A stretch of DNA of 52,850 nucleotides from NCBI GenBank assembly GCA_902791165.1, contig CADAVB010000004.1, forward strand, positions 1 through 52,850, read 5' to 3'. Numbering within the stretch: position 1 is the first letter of the stretch; the number at the start of each line of letters is the position of its first letter. Of the stretch, positions 33,911 through 41,165 are shown in pieces. A program made the translations under genes and the position numbers. Below the pieces are notes generated by a model, which had not been told where the DNA came from, did not search any database, and saw only the letters and a list, made by a program, of their open reading frames with translations. This DNA is from an uncultured Bacteroidia bacterium. Its GTDB lineage: Bacteria > Bacteroidota > Bacteroidia > Bacteroidales > F082.

Positions 33911-34279
33911 ATGGAAACCAGAAAACAAATAGCGGTAGAAAAGAAAAACTGTGGCCACAATTGCGCACAGGCCATACTTTGCACCTACGCCGACCTTGTG
34001 GGCATCGACGAAGCGACCGCCATGCGCCTTGCCGCTCCTTTCGGTGCCGGCATGGGCAATATGGAGGGAACTTGTGGAGCCGTTGTCGGCGCGGGCCTCG
34101 TTCTTGGACTATCCGGCGCTTCAACAAAGCAGATGCGCCAAATCATGAACAAGTTCAAAGAGCGCAACGGAGCCACCCAATGCAAGTTGCTGAAAGGTGT
34201 CGGCACGGGGAAAGTCCTTCGTGAGTGTTCCGATTGTGTCGCCGATGCGGCTGAGTTTTTGGAGGAACAGATTGGGTAA
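33911..34279 (+). CDS. C-GCAxxG-C-C family redox-type protein
   Basis: 122 aa. Cysteines in NCGHNCAQAILC, EGTCGAVVGAG, TQCKLL and CSDCVADAAEF follow the C-GCAxxG-C-C pattern, with CGHNCAQ in place of GCA. Family members are thought to be redox-active, often beside transporters or molybdenum/selenium genes. Cytoplasmic, no signal. Confidence 0.82.
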   Translation: METRKQIAVEKKNCGHNCAQAILCTYADLVGIDEATAMRLAAPFGAGMGNMEGTCGAVVGAGLVLGLSGASTKQMRQIMNKFKERNGATQCKLLKGVGTGKVLRECSDCVADAAEFLEEQIG

Positions 34280-34350
34280 ATCTTGTGGCGGAATGTTCTT
34301 TTTGTCAGTGGCCTCGGTTTGGTTACTGCGGGCTATTTTTTTGCGAAATA

Positions 34351-34386
34351 AGTCGCAACGGTTTTCGTGCCTTTGCGGCGGTGTTT
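34351..34386 (+). repeat. Dispersed hairpin, degenerate copy 2
   Basis: GTCGCAACGGTTTTCGTGCC followed by TTTGCGGCGG; pairs CGCAA with TTGCG. The remaining 34280-34500 shows no gene. Confidence 0.45.
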
Positions 34387-34516
34387 GTATTACCCAGTCA
34401 AAAAGACTATTTAAGTGGCTTCAACGAACACGATAGTGGCCGTGGTAGTTACAATTGATGAGAAATGTTTGCCCAAATCCTAACTAATGGGGATTGCTCG
34501 TGCGGCGAAACAGATG

Positions 34517-34524
34517 TATTTTTG
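34517..34524 (+). promoter_or_regulatory. -7 promoter box for the CDF transporter gene
   Basis: TATTTTTG, 19 bp before the ATG at 34544. Confidence 0.6.
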
Positions 34525-34543
34525 CACCACTAACAAAGATAGT

Positions 34544-35455
34544 ATGGAACACAAACATCATCATCACGAGCATCACCATCATCATGCGCCTGCCGACAAC
34601 AAACAAATGCGCAAAATCCTTTGGGTGGCCATTGTACTGAACCTTCTTTTTGTCGGGGTGGAATCCGGCGTTGGTATCTGGCAAAACAGCCTCTCGCTGT
34701 TGAGCGACGCGGGACACAACCTTAGCGATGTGTTCTCTTTGGTATTGGTCGTCGTCGGGCTGCATTTGGTACAAGTGCACAGCAATTCGCGATACACCTA
34801 TGGCTACAAGAAAAGCACCATCCTCATTTCCCTCGCCAACGCCATTTTGCTGTTGGTAGCGGTTGGCGTTATCATTGCGGAGAGTGTCCACAAGCTACGC
34901 GAGCCAGCTGCCATCGACGGTTCCGTCATTTCATGGACAGCTGGCGTGGGCATCCTTATCAACGGCCTGACGACGTTCCTGTTGATGCGCGGACAGAAAG
35001 ACGACCTCAACATCCGTGGCGCATTCCTCCACATGGCCGCCGATACGTTGGTCAGCGTTGGTGTGGTCATCAGCGGCATCGTCATTGCGCGCACGGGTTG
35101 GTTCATTATCGACCCAATCATCAGCATCGCGATTGCCGTTGTTATCCTCGTCAGCACATGGGAATTGCTGCGCGACAGTATGCGGTTAGCCTTAGACGGC
35201 GTACCCGAAGGCATCGAGGTTGAGGAAGTGGCCGAAGCAATGCGCAGTGCCGACCATGTTACGGATGTCCACCACCTGCACATTTGGGCAATGAGCACCA
35301 CCGAAAATGCCTTGACGGCCCATGTAGTCATTGACGACGAGCACCAAGCTGCCGAAGTGCGCAAAACGCTTAAGGAGCGGCTACACGAACAAGGCATCAA
35401 CCACGCCACCATTGAGATTGAAAGCGGCGGCGACTGCTGCGACAAAGATTGTTAA
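34544..35455 (+). CDS. Cation diffusion facilitator (ZitB/CzcD-like)
   Basis: 303 aa. Zn/Co/Cd efflux, proton-coupled. N-terminus is His-rich (HKHHHHEHHHHH), a metal buffer. Six membrane segments with both transport-site motifs, HNLSD in helix 2 and HMAAD in helix 5. The cytoplasmic C-terminal domain carries VHHLHIWAMSTTENALTAHV. The end has CCDKDC, another possible metal site. Start downstream of the TATTTTTG box. Confidence 0.92.
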   Translation: MEHKHHHHEHHHHHAPADNKQMRKILWVAIVLNLLFVGVESGVGIWQNSLSLLSDAGHNLSDVFSLVLVVVGLHLVQVHSNSRYTYGYKKSTILISLANAILLLVAVGVIIAESVHKLREPAAIDGSVISWTAGVGILINGLTTFLLMRGQKDDLNIRGAFLHMAADTLVSVGVVISGIVIARTGWFIIDPIISIAIAVVILVSTWELLRDSMRLALDGVPEGIEVEEVAEAMRSADHVTDVHHLHIWAMSTTENALTAHVVIDDEHQAAEVRKTLKERLHEQGINHATIEIESGGDCCDKDC

Positions 35456-35618
35456 GCCATTGATTGAGGTTTGAATCGATTTCTTGTAGGCTTTGAGGAC
35501 AGTATGCTTGTTAGTCAGTATTGGGGATTACACCAAAAGCAAAATACCCATCAATGGGGATTTCGCGGTTTTTGAAATGGCCATTACTTTGCAGTGTCAA
35601 ACATCTAAATGAAAACCT

Positions 35619-36185
35619 ATGAAAACAGTATTAAAAGTCTTCCTTATGGCCATCGCTTATCTGGCTTTGTTCATTTTGGGTGCTGCAAGTGGCGCCATCC
35701 ACCCTGCATGCTATGCGTATATCGGCGCGGTGTTGCCGCTGGTGTCCGCCTTTATCTACCTCTATACCTGCACCCTCATCCGTGGCTTCGGGGCGGCAAC
35801 AGCCCTGAACGGCTTCATCTTCGTCCTATTCATGATAGCGGGCGAAGCGGATCTGGCTTACATCATTGGAACGGTTGTTCTGACCGCATTGGCCGAGATT
35901 CTCAGAAAGATGAAAGGCTACGACACGCTGAAAGGTGTCCGCTGGAGCTTTGTTCCCTTCGCTTTCTCGTTTTTTGCCTACACCCTTCATTGGTGGACCG
36001 ACACCGAAGGCTCGCTTGCCGCTGCCGTCGAGGAGATGCCTGCCGGCTATGACGAGCTGATGAAACCCGTCATCGACAACATCCCCATGCTGATTGTCGT
36101 CATAGCATTGACCATCCCCATCGCCATGCTCGCCATACAACTGGCAGAACGCGCAATGAAAAAGTCTGCCGAAGCATTGAATTAA
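35619..36185 (+). CDS. Membrane protein resembling MptD-type ECF transporter S components
   Basis: 188 aa, about five membrane segments. Small hydrophobic protein with conserved-looking LGAASGAIHPACYAYIGAVL and NGFIFVLFMIAGE. Layout resembles the MptD (Trep_Strep) family of substrate-binding S components, but no ATPase or T component is nearby, so it would need partners elsewhere. Family assignment is moderate. Confidence 0.5.
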   Translation: MKTVLKVFLMAIAYLALFILGAASGAIHPACYAYIGAVLPLVSAFIYLYTCTLIRGFGAATALNGFIFVLFMIAGEADLAYIIGTVVLTALAEILRKMKGYDTLKGVRWSFVPFAFSFFAYTLHWWTDTEGSLAAAVEEMPAGYDELMKPVIDNIPMLIVVIALTIPIAMLAIQLAERAMKKSAEALN

Positions 36186-36201
36186 TCATTTTTGTACAAC
36201 A

Positions 36202-36279
36202 ACCGTCAAAGGTGACATCACCGATGAGGCCGTCATCAAGGCCATCACTGACATCGGCTATGAGGCGAAGCGGCAATAG
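36202..36279 (+). pseudogene. C-terminal remnant of a heavy-metal-associated (HMA) domain gene
   Basis: Reads TVKGDITDEAVIKAITDIGY then EAKRQ-stop. This is the last strand-helix-strand of an HMA metal-binding domain (CopZ/MerP-type); the CxxC half is missing and there is no start codon. It sits directly after the MptD-like gene and near the CDF exporter. Confidence 0.65.
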
Positions 36280-36434
36280 GCAATAAATATGATGTTGGGT
36301 TATATGAAACGAGACGCGGAACATTGGTTAGTTTCGCGACTTGCTCATAGTATTATAACCATAAATTGCGGATGAAAAATACAACTTTTTCTTTATTTTA
36401 TGATAGGTTGATGAAAAAATGATGATAATAACCA

Positions 36435-36470
36435 AACCGCCGCAAGGTATTTTTGACCTTTGCGACGGTT
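36435..36470 (+). terminator. Dispersed hairpin, copy 3
   Basis: AACCGCCGCAAGG pairs with CCTTTGCGACGGTT with one mismatch and one bulge, loop about 9 nt. Member of the repeat family best seen at 44725-44755. Confidence 0.6.
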
Positions 36471-36608
36471 GTTATAACCTTACGCTATTCACCTTGGCAA
36501 GGATTTCTGTCGTGTTGGATGTGCCGCTAATTTTGGTGCCGAATTAGAGATATGCATTTATGAAACCATCCATTTCGCAAATTGATAGTTGGATTTCAAA
36601 ATATTTTG

Positions 36609-36616
36609 TACCTTTG
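36609..36616 (+). promoter_or_regulatory. -7 promoter box for the YhcG-type gene
   Basis: TACCTTTG, 16 bp before the ATG at 36633. Confidence 0.6.
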
Positions 36617-36632
36617 CGAGGTTCAAAACGAT

Positions 36633-37661
36633 ATGTCAGACCTGACCTTACATAGCAACACGGAATCATTCATCGGCGACATCAAGCGGCTGGTGGAACA
36701 AGGTCGCAATGCGGCCTACGGAGCCGTGAACGCCGTGATGATTGAGACCTATTGGCGCATAGGACAACGCATTGTGGAGCAGGAGCAAAATGGCAAGGAA
36801 CGCGCCGAATATGGAACGCAGTTGATTGAAATGCTTTCCGAAGAACTGACCAAATCCTACGGCAAGGGGTTTAGCGTTAGAAATCTGTGGCTATTCAAAC
36901 AGTTCTATTTGACTTTCAATGATTTAGAAATTCTGCACACGCGTGTGCAGAATTTGACTTGGTCGCATTATCGCACGGCTTTGCGAGTTGAAAACCCTGT
37001 TGCCGCACGATGGTATTTGCAAACTGCCTCAACAGAAATGTGGAGCGTGCGCACCCTCGACCGTAACATCAGCACACAATATTTCGAGCGGCATTTCAAA
37101 CAGCCTCAGATTTTGGAAAACCCTGAAAACAAGTCGGTTCCTGACAAATTAGAGATTCTGAAAAGTCCTATCATGGCGGAATTTCTCGGCTTCAAGCATG
37201 ACACCGACTTTTCGGAAACGGAGTTGGAAAAAGGCCTCATTTCGCATTTGCAGGATTTCTTGGTCGAGATGGGGCGCGGATTTGCGTTTGTGGCCCGTCA
37301 GCAGCATATCTTCACCGACATGGGCGACTTCTACATCGATCTTGTTTTCTACAACTATCTCTTGAAGTGCTTCGTCCTCATTGACTTGAAAAAGGGGCAA
37401 ATCACCCACCAAGACGTGGGGCAAATGGACATGTATGTGCGGATGTATGACGACCTGAAGCGCACTGAGGGCGACAACCCGACCATTGGCATCGTGTTGT
37501 GCAGTGAAACCAGCAAGGACATTGCCCGTTACTCGATTCTGCACGACAGCGACAACCTTTTTGCCGCCAAATACATGCCTCTGATGCCCACCGAGGAAGA
37601 ACTGCGCCGCGAGATAGAGCAACAAAAGGAATTGTATAGATTGCAGCAAGAGAATAAATAA
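36633..37661 (+). CDS. YhcG/DUF1016 family PD-(D/E)xK nuclease-like protein
   Basis: 342 aa. N-terminal DUF1016 region (AVNAVMIETYWRIGQRIVEQ, then YGKGFSVRNLWLFKQFY), then the C-terminal nuclease-like domain with GDFYIDLVFYN (about 231-241) and VLIDLKKGQITHQDVGQMDM (about 247-266), which fits a D...(D/E)xK site with Asp in place of Glu. These proteins are common beside restriction genes and mobile elements; their targets are mostly unknown. Start placed after the promoter, not at the earlier ATG 36582. Confidence 0.88.
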   Translation: MSDLTLHSNTESFIGDIKRLVEQGRNAAYGAVNAVMIETYWRIGQRIVEQEQNGKERAEYGTQLIEMLSEELTKSYGKGFSVRNLWLFKQFYLTFNDLEILHTRVQNLTWSHYRTALRVENPVAARWYLQTASTEMWSVRTLDRNISTQYFERHFKQPQILENPENKSVPDKLEILKSPIMAEFLGFKHDTDFSETELEKGLISHLQDFLVEMGRGFAFVARQQHIFTDMGDFYIDLVFYNYLLKCFVLIDLKKGQITHQDVGQMDMYVRMYDDLKRTEGDNPTIGIVLCSETSKDIARYSILHDSDNLFAAKYMPLMPTEEELRREIEQQKELYRLQQENK

Positions 37662-37747
37662 TTGAATATCAAAACAATAAAAACGAAACAAACAAAGAAA
37701 GTAGTTAAACTTACATAATAAATCATAGCGTTTGCTATTTGTTCCAA

Positions 37748-37868
37748 CCAATGTGAAACGTGGAAAATTTCAAAATGGTGAATTTCGAGGAAGACAAAAG
37801 CGAATGCTCGCTGTTAGAGGCGAGCATTTTGTCTATCCTCGAAAGGTAATTCCACGACCTCACATTGG
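37748..37868. repeat. 121-nt imperfect hairpin element
   Basis: Outer arms CCAATGTGA and TCACATTGG, then CGTGGAA/TTCCACG, TTTCGAGGA/TCCTCGAAA, AGACAAA/TTTGTCT and AATGCTCGC/GCGAGCATT with an 8-nt loop. The left arm has two extra stretches (about 13 and 4 nt). It lies between the YhcG-type gene and the next unit. It could be a MITE-like element or a structured RNA. Confidence 0.8.
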
Positions 37869-37943
37869 AGACGAAATGACTCGCCTCCTTTTTTGGTTGT
37901 TGAAGTTTGCGAAACACATAACAAAATAAAAACGTCAAGTGAT

Positions 37944-38861
37944 ATGTATATTACAAAAGCCAATTTCAAAAGAATAATACGAGAGATAGAGATACCGTAT
38001 GATTATAAGTTTGAAGATATAGTTCTATGGAAAACACCTACCGGACAGGAAGTTAAAGGAGACTGGAATTCTCGTAAATCTCATGTTTTTCCGGCCATAT
38101 TCTCACAAAAAGAAAAGAACTATCTGTTAGCATTTAAGGCTATATGCAAGGGCGACACGGGTTTGCTGACCCATGTATATAATCATATCGGTAAACCTAT
38201 AGATTCTTTAAAATATATTAGAGCAGAGAAAAGTCCTGTGTATCATACAGATATTAATTGCCCTGCCATGAAATCTGACTTTGAACGTATATGCATTCCA
38301 GAGCCTATTCAAAATCAGGGCAAAGAATCTGTTCTTGCTTTCAGAAAGTATTGGAATGACCTTTCGGATTTAAGAGAAAGGGATATGTCTGCATTTGTCA
38401 ATAGAGTTAATTTAAGATTCCATCCTGACAGACCAATTATAGATCGTGATTTTGAGTCTACTACCATCCCAAATTCAGGCATTCAAATAGTAGAGGACAA
38501 TCGTTCTGTTACAGAAATAAATGATGAGATAACCCGCATCTGGATGGAGTTCGTAGATTGGATAAAAGAAGACTGGCATAGAAGATTACGAATATGTTTT
38601 GATTTTGGATATTTATCATGGATGAGTGGTGGAGACATATCTATCGACAAAGAATTACCCAGAGGTATCACGGAAGAAGAGCTAAAAAAGGCACTAATTA
38701 GAATTGATGATTGCAAGAAGCAACTGTATGGTCAACTTCAAGAATTGTATATGCGCAAATATATTCCTGACTTAAATGTTGACGACACCCTATTAAAAAG
38801 CCTTGGATTTGAGCCATGTTATATTTGTGCAATAAACGAAGGAGGCAACGACCATGATTAA
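37944..38861 (+). CDS. Hypothetical protein with a split Ada-like zinc-site candidate
   Basis: 305 aa, AT-rich, no signal or membrane segment. I do not recognise a named family. One segment reads VYHTDINCPAMKSDFERICI (about residues 110-129) and the C-terminus reads LLKSLGFEPCYICAINEGG. H..C plus CxxC separated by about 175 residues recalls the YHxxxC...GxxPCxxC zinc sites of Ada-type domains, but with a very large insert. Start at 37944 chosen over 37893 because the earlier frame runs through non-coding sequence. Overlaps the next gene by 8 bp. Confidence 0.65.
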   Translation: MYITKANFKRIIREIEIPYDYKFEDIVLWKTPTGQEVKGDWNSRKSHVFPAIFSQKEKNYLLAFKAICKGDTGLLTHVYNHIGKPIDSLKYIRAEKSPVYHTDINCPAMKSDFERICIPEPIQNQGKESVLAFRKYWNDLSDLRERDMSAFVNRVNLRFHPDRPIIDRDFESTTIPNSGIQIVEDNRSVTEINDEITRIWMEFVDWIKEDWHRRLRICFDFGYLSWMSGGDISIDKELPRGITEEELKKALIRIDDCKKQLYGQLQELYMRKYIPDLNVDDTLLKSLGFEPCYICAINEGGNDHD

Positions 38862-39036
38862 AATTGGATTGATGTTAAAGACGAAAAGAGAACTCATAGA
38901 AATCATCTTTCGGAAAGATGATATTGAATGTCAATTAAGAAAGCAAATAAAATGTTTGGAAAAAAGGAACAAGAAACTTGAAAAAGATTTATTTCTTCTC
39001 AAAAATATAGACGTTTCAAATATAGAGCAGCAATGA
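38854..39036 (+). CDS. Small coiled-coil protein coupled to the preceding gene
   Basis: 60 aa. It starts within the last codons of the gene before it, which implies translational coupling. Residues 25-50 are strongly charged and heptad-like (LRKQIKCLEKRNKKLEKDLF). No family recognised. It may be a partner or chaperone of the upstream protein. Confidence 0.5.
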   Translation: MIKIGLMLKTKRELIEIIFRKDDIECQLRKQIKCLEKRNKKLEKDLFLLKNIDVSNIEQQ

Positions 39037-39074
39037 GATATTTGTATATCTCTATCTGCATTTTGCACACAACA

Positions 39075-39112
39075 ATCCGCAACTTGGGCGCAGGCTTGGG
39101 GTGCGGATTTTT
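39075..39112 (+). terminator. Terminator hairpin with conserved GGGCGCAGGCT loop, copy 2
   Basis: ATCCGCA (39075-39081) pairs with TGCGGAT (39102-39108), then TTTTTT. Its loop shares GGGCGCAGGCT with the copy at 29179. Confidence 0.65.
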
Positions 39113-39115
39113 TCA

Positions 39116-39123
39116 TACCTTTG
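39116..39123 (+). promoter_or_regulatory. -7 promoter box for the TfoX-like gene
   Basis: TACCTTTG directly after the terminator T-run, 24 bp before the ATG at 39148. Confidence 0.6.
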
Positions 39124-39147
39124 CGCAATCACAAAGGATAACCCACC

Positions 39148-39492
39148 ATGGCAAGCAACCCCGACTTCGTTCAATTCATTGCCGACCAATGCGCTGGTGC
39201 GGGCGAGATCACCGTGAAAAAGATGTTCGGCGACTACGGCATCTATTGCGACGGCGTCATCTTTGGCCTCGTCTGCGACAACCGTTTCTACCTGAAACCG
39301 ACCGAGGCTGGCCGCTCGCTATTGCGTAGCGTTGAGATGCGTCCACCATACGACGGTGCGAAAGACTATTTCTTCATTGAAGACGTGGACGACAGGGATT
39401 ATTTGTCGGCGCTTGTCCGCGAGACTTGTAATGCATTGCCACAGCCGAAGCCGAAAAAGAAAAAAAATGAAATAAATGAATTTTTCTCTTGA
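39148..39492 (+). CDS. TfoX/Sxy N-terminal domain protein
   Basis: 114 aa. TfoX_N domain: EITVKKMFGDYGIYCDGVIF then FYLKPTEAGRSLL. The C-terminal helical domain of full TfoX is missing; the protein ends in a Lys-rich tail. Stand-alone TfoX_N proteins are common and not shown to act in competence. A 5' stub nearly identical to its first 14 codons lies at 17299. Confidence 0.85.
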   Translation: MASNPDFVQFIADQCAGAGEITVKKMFGDYGIYCDGVIFGLVCDNRFYLKPTEAGRSLLRSVEMRPPYDGAKDYFFIEDVDDRDYLSALVRETCNALPQPKPKKKKNEINEFFS

Positions 39493-39572
39493 CTCGTTTC
39501 AATGAAACGGAAAAGCGGCCACCTCCACTTTCCCGAAACATCCAACTTCGACCCGTTTATAGATTGTTTTTA

Positions 39573-39580
39573 TAACTTTG
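39573..39580 (+). promoter_or_regulatory. -7 promoter box for the VOC protein gene
   Basis: TAACTTTG, 27 bp before the ATG at 39608. Confidence 0.55.
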
Positions 39581-39607
39581 CAGCCGAATTGCGAAACAGA
39601 TAAAACC

Positions 39608-39997
39608 ATGCTACATCTAAACAAAGTACACCATATCGCCATCATCTGCTCCGACTATCAGAAGAGTTTGGATTTCTATACGCGAGTCCTTGGATTCAAG
39701 GTTATTGCTGAACATTATCGTGCCGAGCGTCAGTCATACAAAACCGACCTCGCTCTTGACCACGATTATATCATCGAGTTATTCTCTTTTCCTTCACCAC
39801 CGCGCCGATTGACGCATCCAGAAGCCGCTGGTATGCGACATTTGGCTTTTGAAGTCGACAACATAGCAGCAGCCATCGGTGAATTAGATGCACTGGGGAT
39901 TACACACGAACAGATTAGGATAGACGAGTACACTGGCAAGCAGTTCCTCTTCTTTCAAGATCCTGACGGACTGCCCATTGAATTATATGAAAAGTAA
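39608..39997 (+). CDS. VOC family protein (glyoxalase I-like, YaeR type)
   Basis: 129 aa. Two beta-alpha-beta-beta-beta units of the VOC fold; predicted metal ligands are His in KVHHIAIICSDY, Glu in YIIELFSFP, His in GMRHLAFEV and Glu in LPIELYEK. Relatives include YaeR and gloA2-type lyases. Actual substrate unknown. The next gene starts 8 bp downstream. Confidence 0.85.
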   Translation: MLHLNKVHHIAIICSDYQKSLDFYTRVLGFKVIAEHYRAERQSYKTDLALDHDYIIELFSFPSPPRRLTHPEAAGMRHLAFEVDNIAAAIGELDALGITHEQIRIDEYTGKQFLFFQDPDGLPIELYEK

Positions 39998-40005
39998 AAC
40001 CTATT

Positions 40006-40353
40006 ATGAAGAAAGTTAAGATTACCATCCTCAAAACGATGCTGAATGAGGACTTGGCAAAGGAATATGGCATCTGCGGCCTGAAAGCATGTCCGATGAT
40101 GAAGGTTGGTGATGTGTTTTACGCTGACTATGCAAAGCCTGAAGGTTTTTGTGATGAAGCATGGAAAGCCATTTATCAGTATGTGTTTGCACTGGCTCAT
40201 GGTGCAGACAAAGGACTCTTCTATTATGGTGATTGGATTAAAGAACCTGGCGTGGCCATTGTCAGCTGCAATGACGGTCTGCGCCCTGTGATTATGAAAC
40301 TTGAAGCGACTGATGAGGAAGCCAAGATTGAATATACGCCAATAGACCGATAA
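40006..40353 (+). CDS. TIGR04076 family protein
   Basis: 115 aa. Matches the family pattern: KKVKITILKTMLNEDLAKEY, CPMMKVGDVFY, KPEGFCDEAWKAIYQYVFAL and VSCNDGLRPVIMKLE. Conserved cysteines at GICGLKACP and SCNDG. Function unknown. Probably in one transcript with the VOC and GrpB-type genes. Confidence 0.8.
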   Translation: MKKVKITILKTMLNEDLAKEYGICGLKACPMMKVGDVFYADYAKPEGFCDEAWKAIYQYVFALAHGADKGLFYYGDWIKEPGVAIVSCNDGLRPVIMKLEATDEEAKIEYTPIDR

Positions 40354-40378
40354 ATCAGAATTTGCAAAGGACTTGGTG

Positions 40379-40945
40379 ATGAGAAAAGAACTGTCGGAAA
40401 TGACGTTGGAAGAGTTGTGGGAGTTATTCCCCATCTTCCTTGTTCAGCCCAATGATCAATGGAATGAATACTTCAAGGAAATAGAAACTGAACTTACCAA
40501 ACTTTTGACAGGTTATCCTGTTAAAAGAATCAGTCACATTGGAAGTACAGCAATCCATGGCATTTGGGCCAAGAACATTGTTGATGTGATGGTCGAGATA
40601 TCCGAAAATGCCGACATGGAAGCAGTATCGCACGTTATGGAGCAGAATGGTTTTATCAGAATGTCTGATGAAAAGGGACGTATTTCACTCAACAAGGGAT
40701 ATACAAAAGAGGGATTTGCGGATAAGGTTTATCACATTCATCTTAGATACGCAGGAGATAATGATGAGCTGTATTTCCGCGACTATCTGAATGAACATCC
40801 TCAGATTGCAAAGGAATATGAAACATTAAAGCTTGAATTATGGAAGAGATATGAGCATGACAGAGATGCCTATACCGTTGCAAAAACTGATTTCATTCGC
40901 AAATGGACAAAAGAAGCCCGTGCAATATATGGCAAAAGATACTGA
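40379..40945 (+). CDS. GrpB family protein
   Basis: 188 aa from ATG 40379. GrpB/UPF0157 nucleotidyltransferase-like fold: ISHIGSTAIHGIWAKNIVDVMVEI (the GSTA..GxxAKxxxD signature), YHIHLRYAGDNDELYFRDYL and a C-terminal helical tail. Also found as the C-terminal domain of some CoaE proteins. Function unproven. Confidence 0.88.
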   Translation: MRKELSEMTLEELWELFPIFLVQPNDQWNEYFKEIETELTKLLTGYPVKRISHIGSTAIHGIWAKNIVDVMVEISENADMEAVSHVMEQNGFIRMSDEKGRISLNKGYTKEGFADKVYHIHLRYAGDNDELYFRDYLNEHPQIAKEYETLKLELWKRYEHDRDAYTVAKTDFIRKWTKEARAIYGKRY

Positions 40946-41086
40946 AAAATAACGATTTGTCAAAGCTCCATGAACATGGTTGACTATCGAGAAGGAAAAT
41001 AAATGTGAACGTTTCGAACAAGCGAGAACAGAGCGTACTTGCTCGCTACAGTTTGAGACCTGATTTACGGATTTTTGTTTTTCACT

Positions 41087-41100
41087 GTAACATTTGTTAC
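41087..41100. promoter_or_regulatory. Predicted Crp/Fnr-type operator upstream of hcp
   Basis: GTAACATTTGTTAC, half-sites GTAAC/GTTAC with a 4-bp spacer. Its centre is 29.5 bp from the start of the hcp -7 box, near -42 relative to the likely transcript start, a class II activator position. Confidence 0.7.
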
Positions 41101-41122
41101 GCTCCAAGTCGTTTCGTGCTTG

Positions 41123-41130
41123 TAGTTTTG
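41123..41130 (+). promoter_or_regulatory. -7 promoter box for hcp
   Basis: TAGTTTTG, 35 bp before the hcp ATG. Confidence 0.6.
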
Positions 41131-41165
41131 CAGCAAATTTCACAACTAACCCAACACGCAAAACC

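Larger units (their letters stand above)
36280..36632. other. Intergenic region before the YhcG-type gene
   Basis: No gene recognised. It holds a dispersed hairpin (36435-36470) and the promoter of the next gene. Confidence 0.6.

Noticed and set aside
36582-36632. Upstream ATG extension of the YhcG-type gene
   Set aside because: The extension covers the TACCTTTG promoter; the family start fits ATG 36633.
37732-37929. 65-codon frame over the 121-nt hairpin
   Set aside because: It follows the palindromic arms and has no independent coding signal; better explained as part of the hairpin element.
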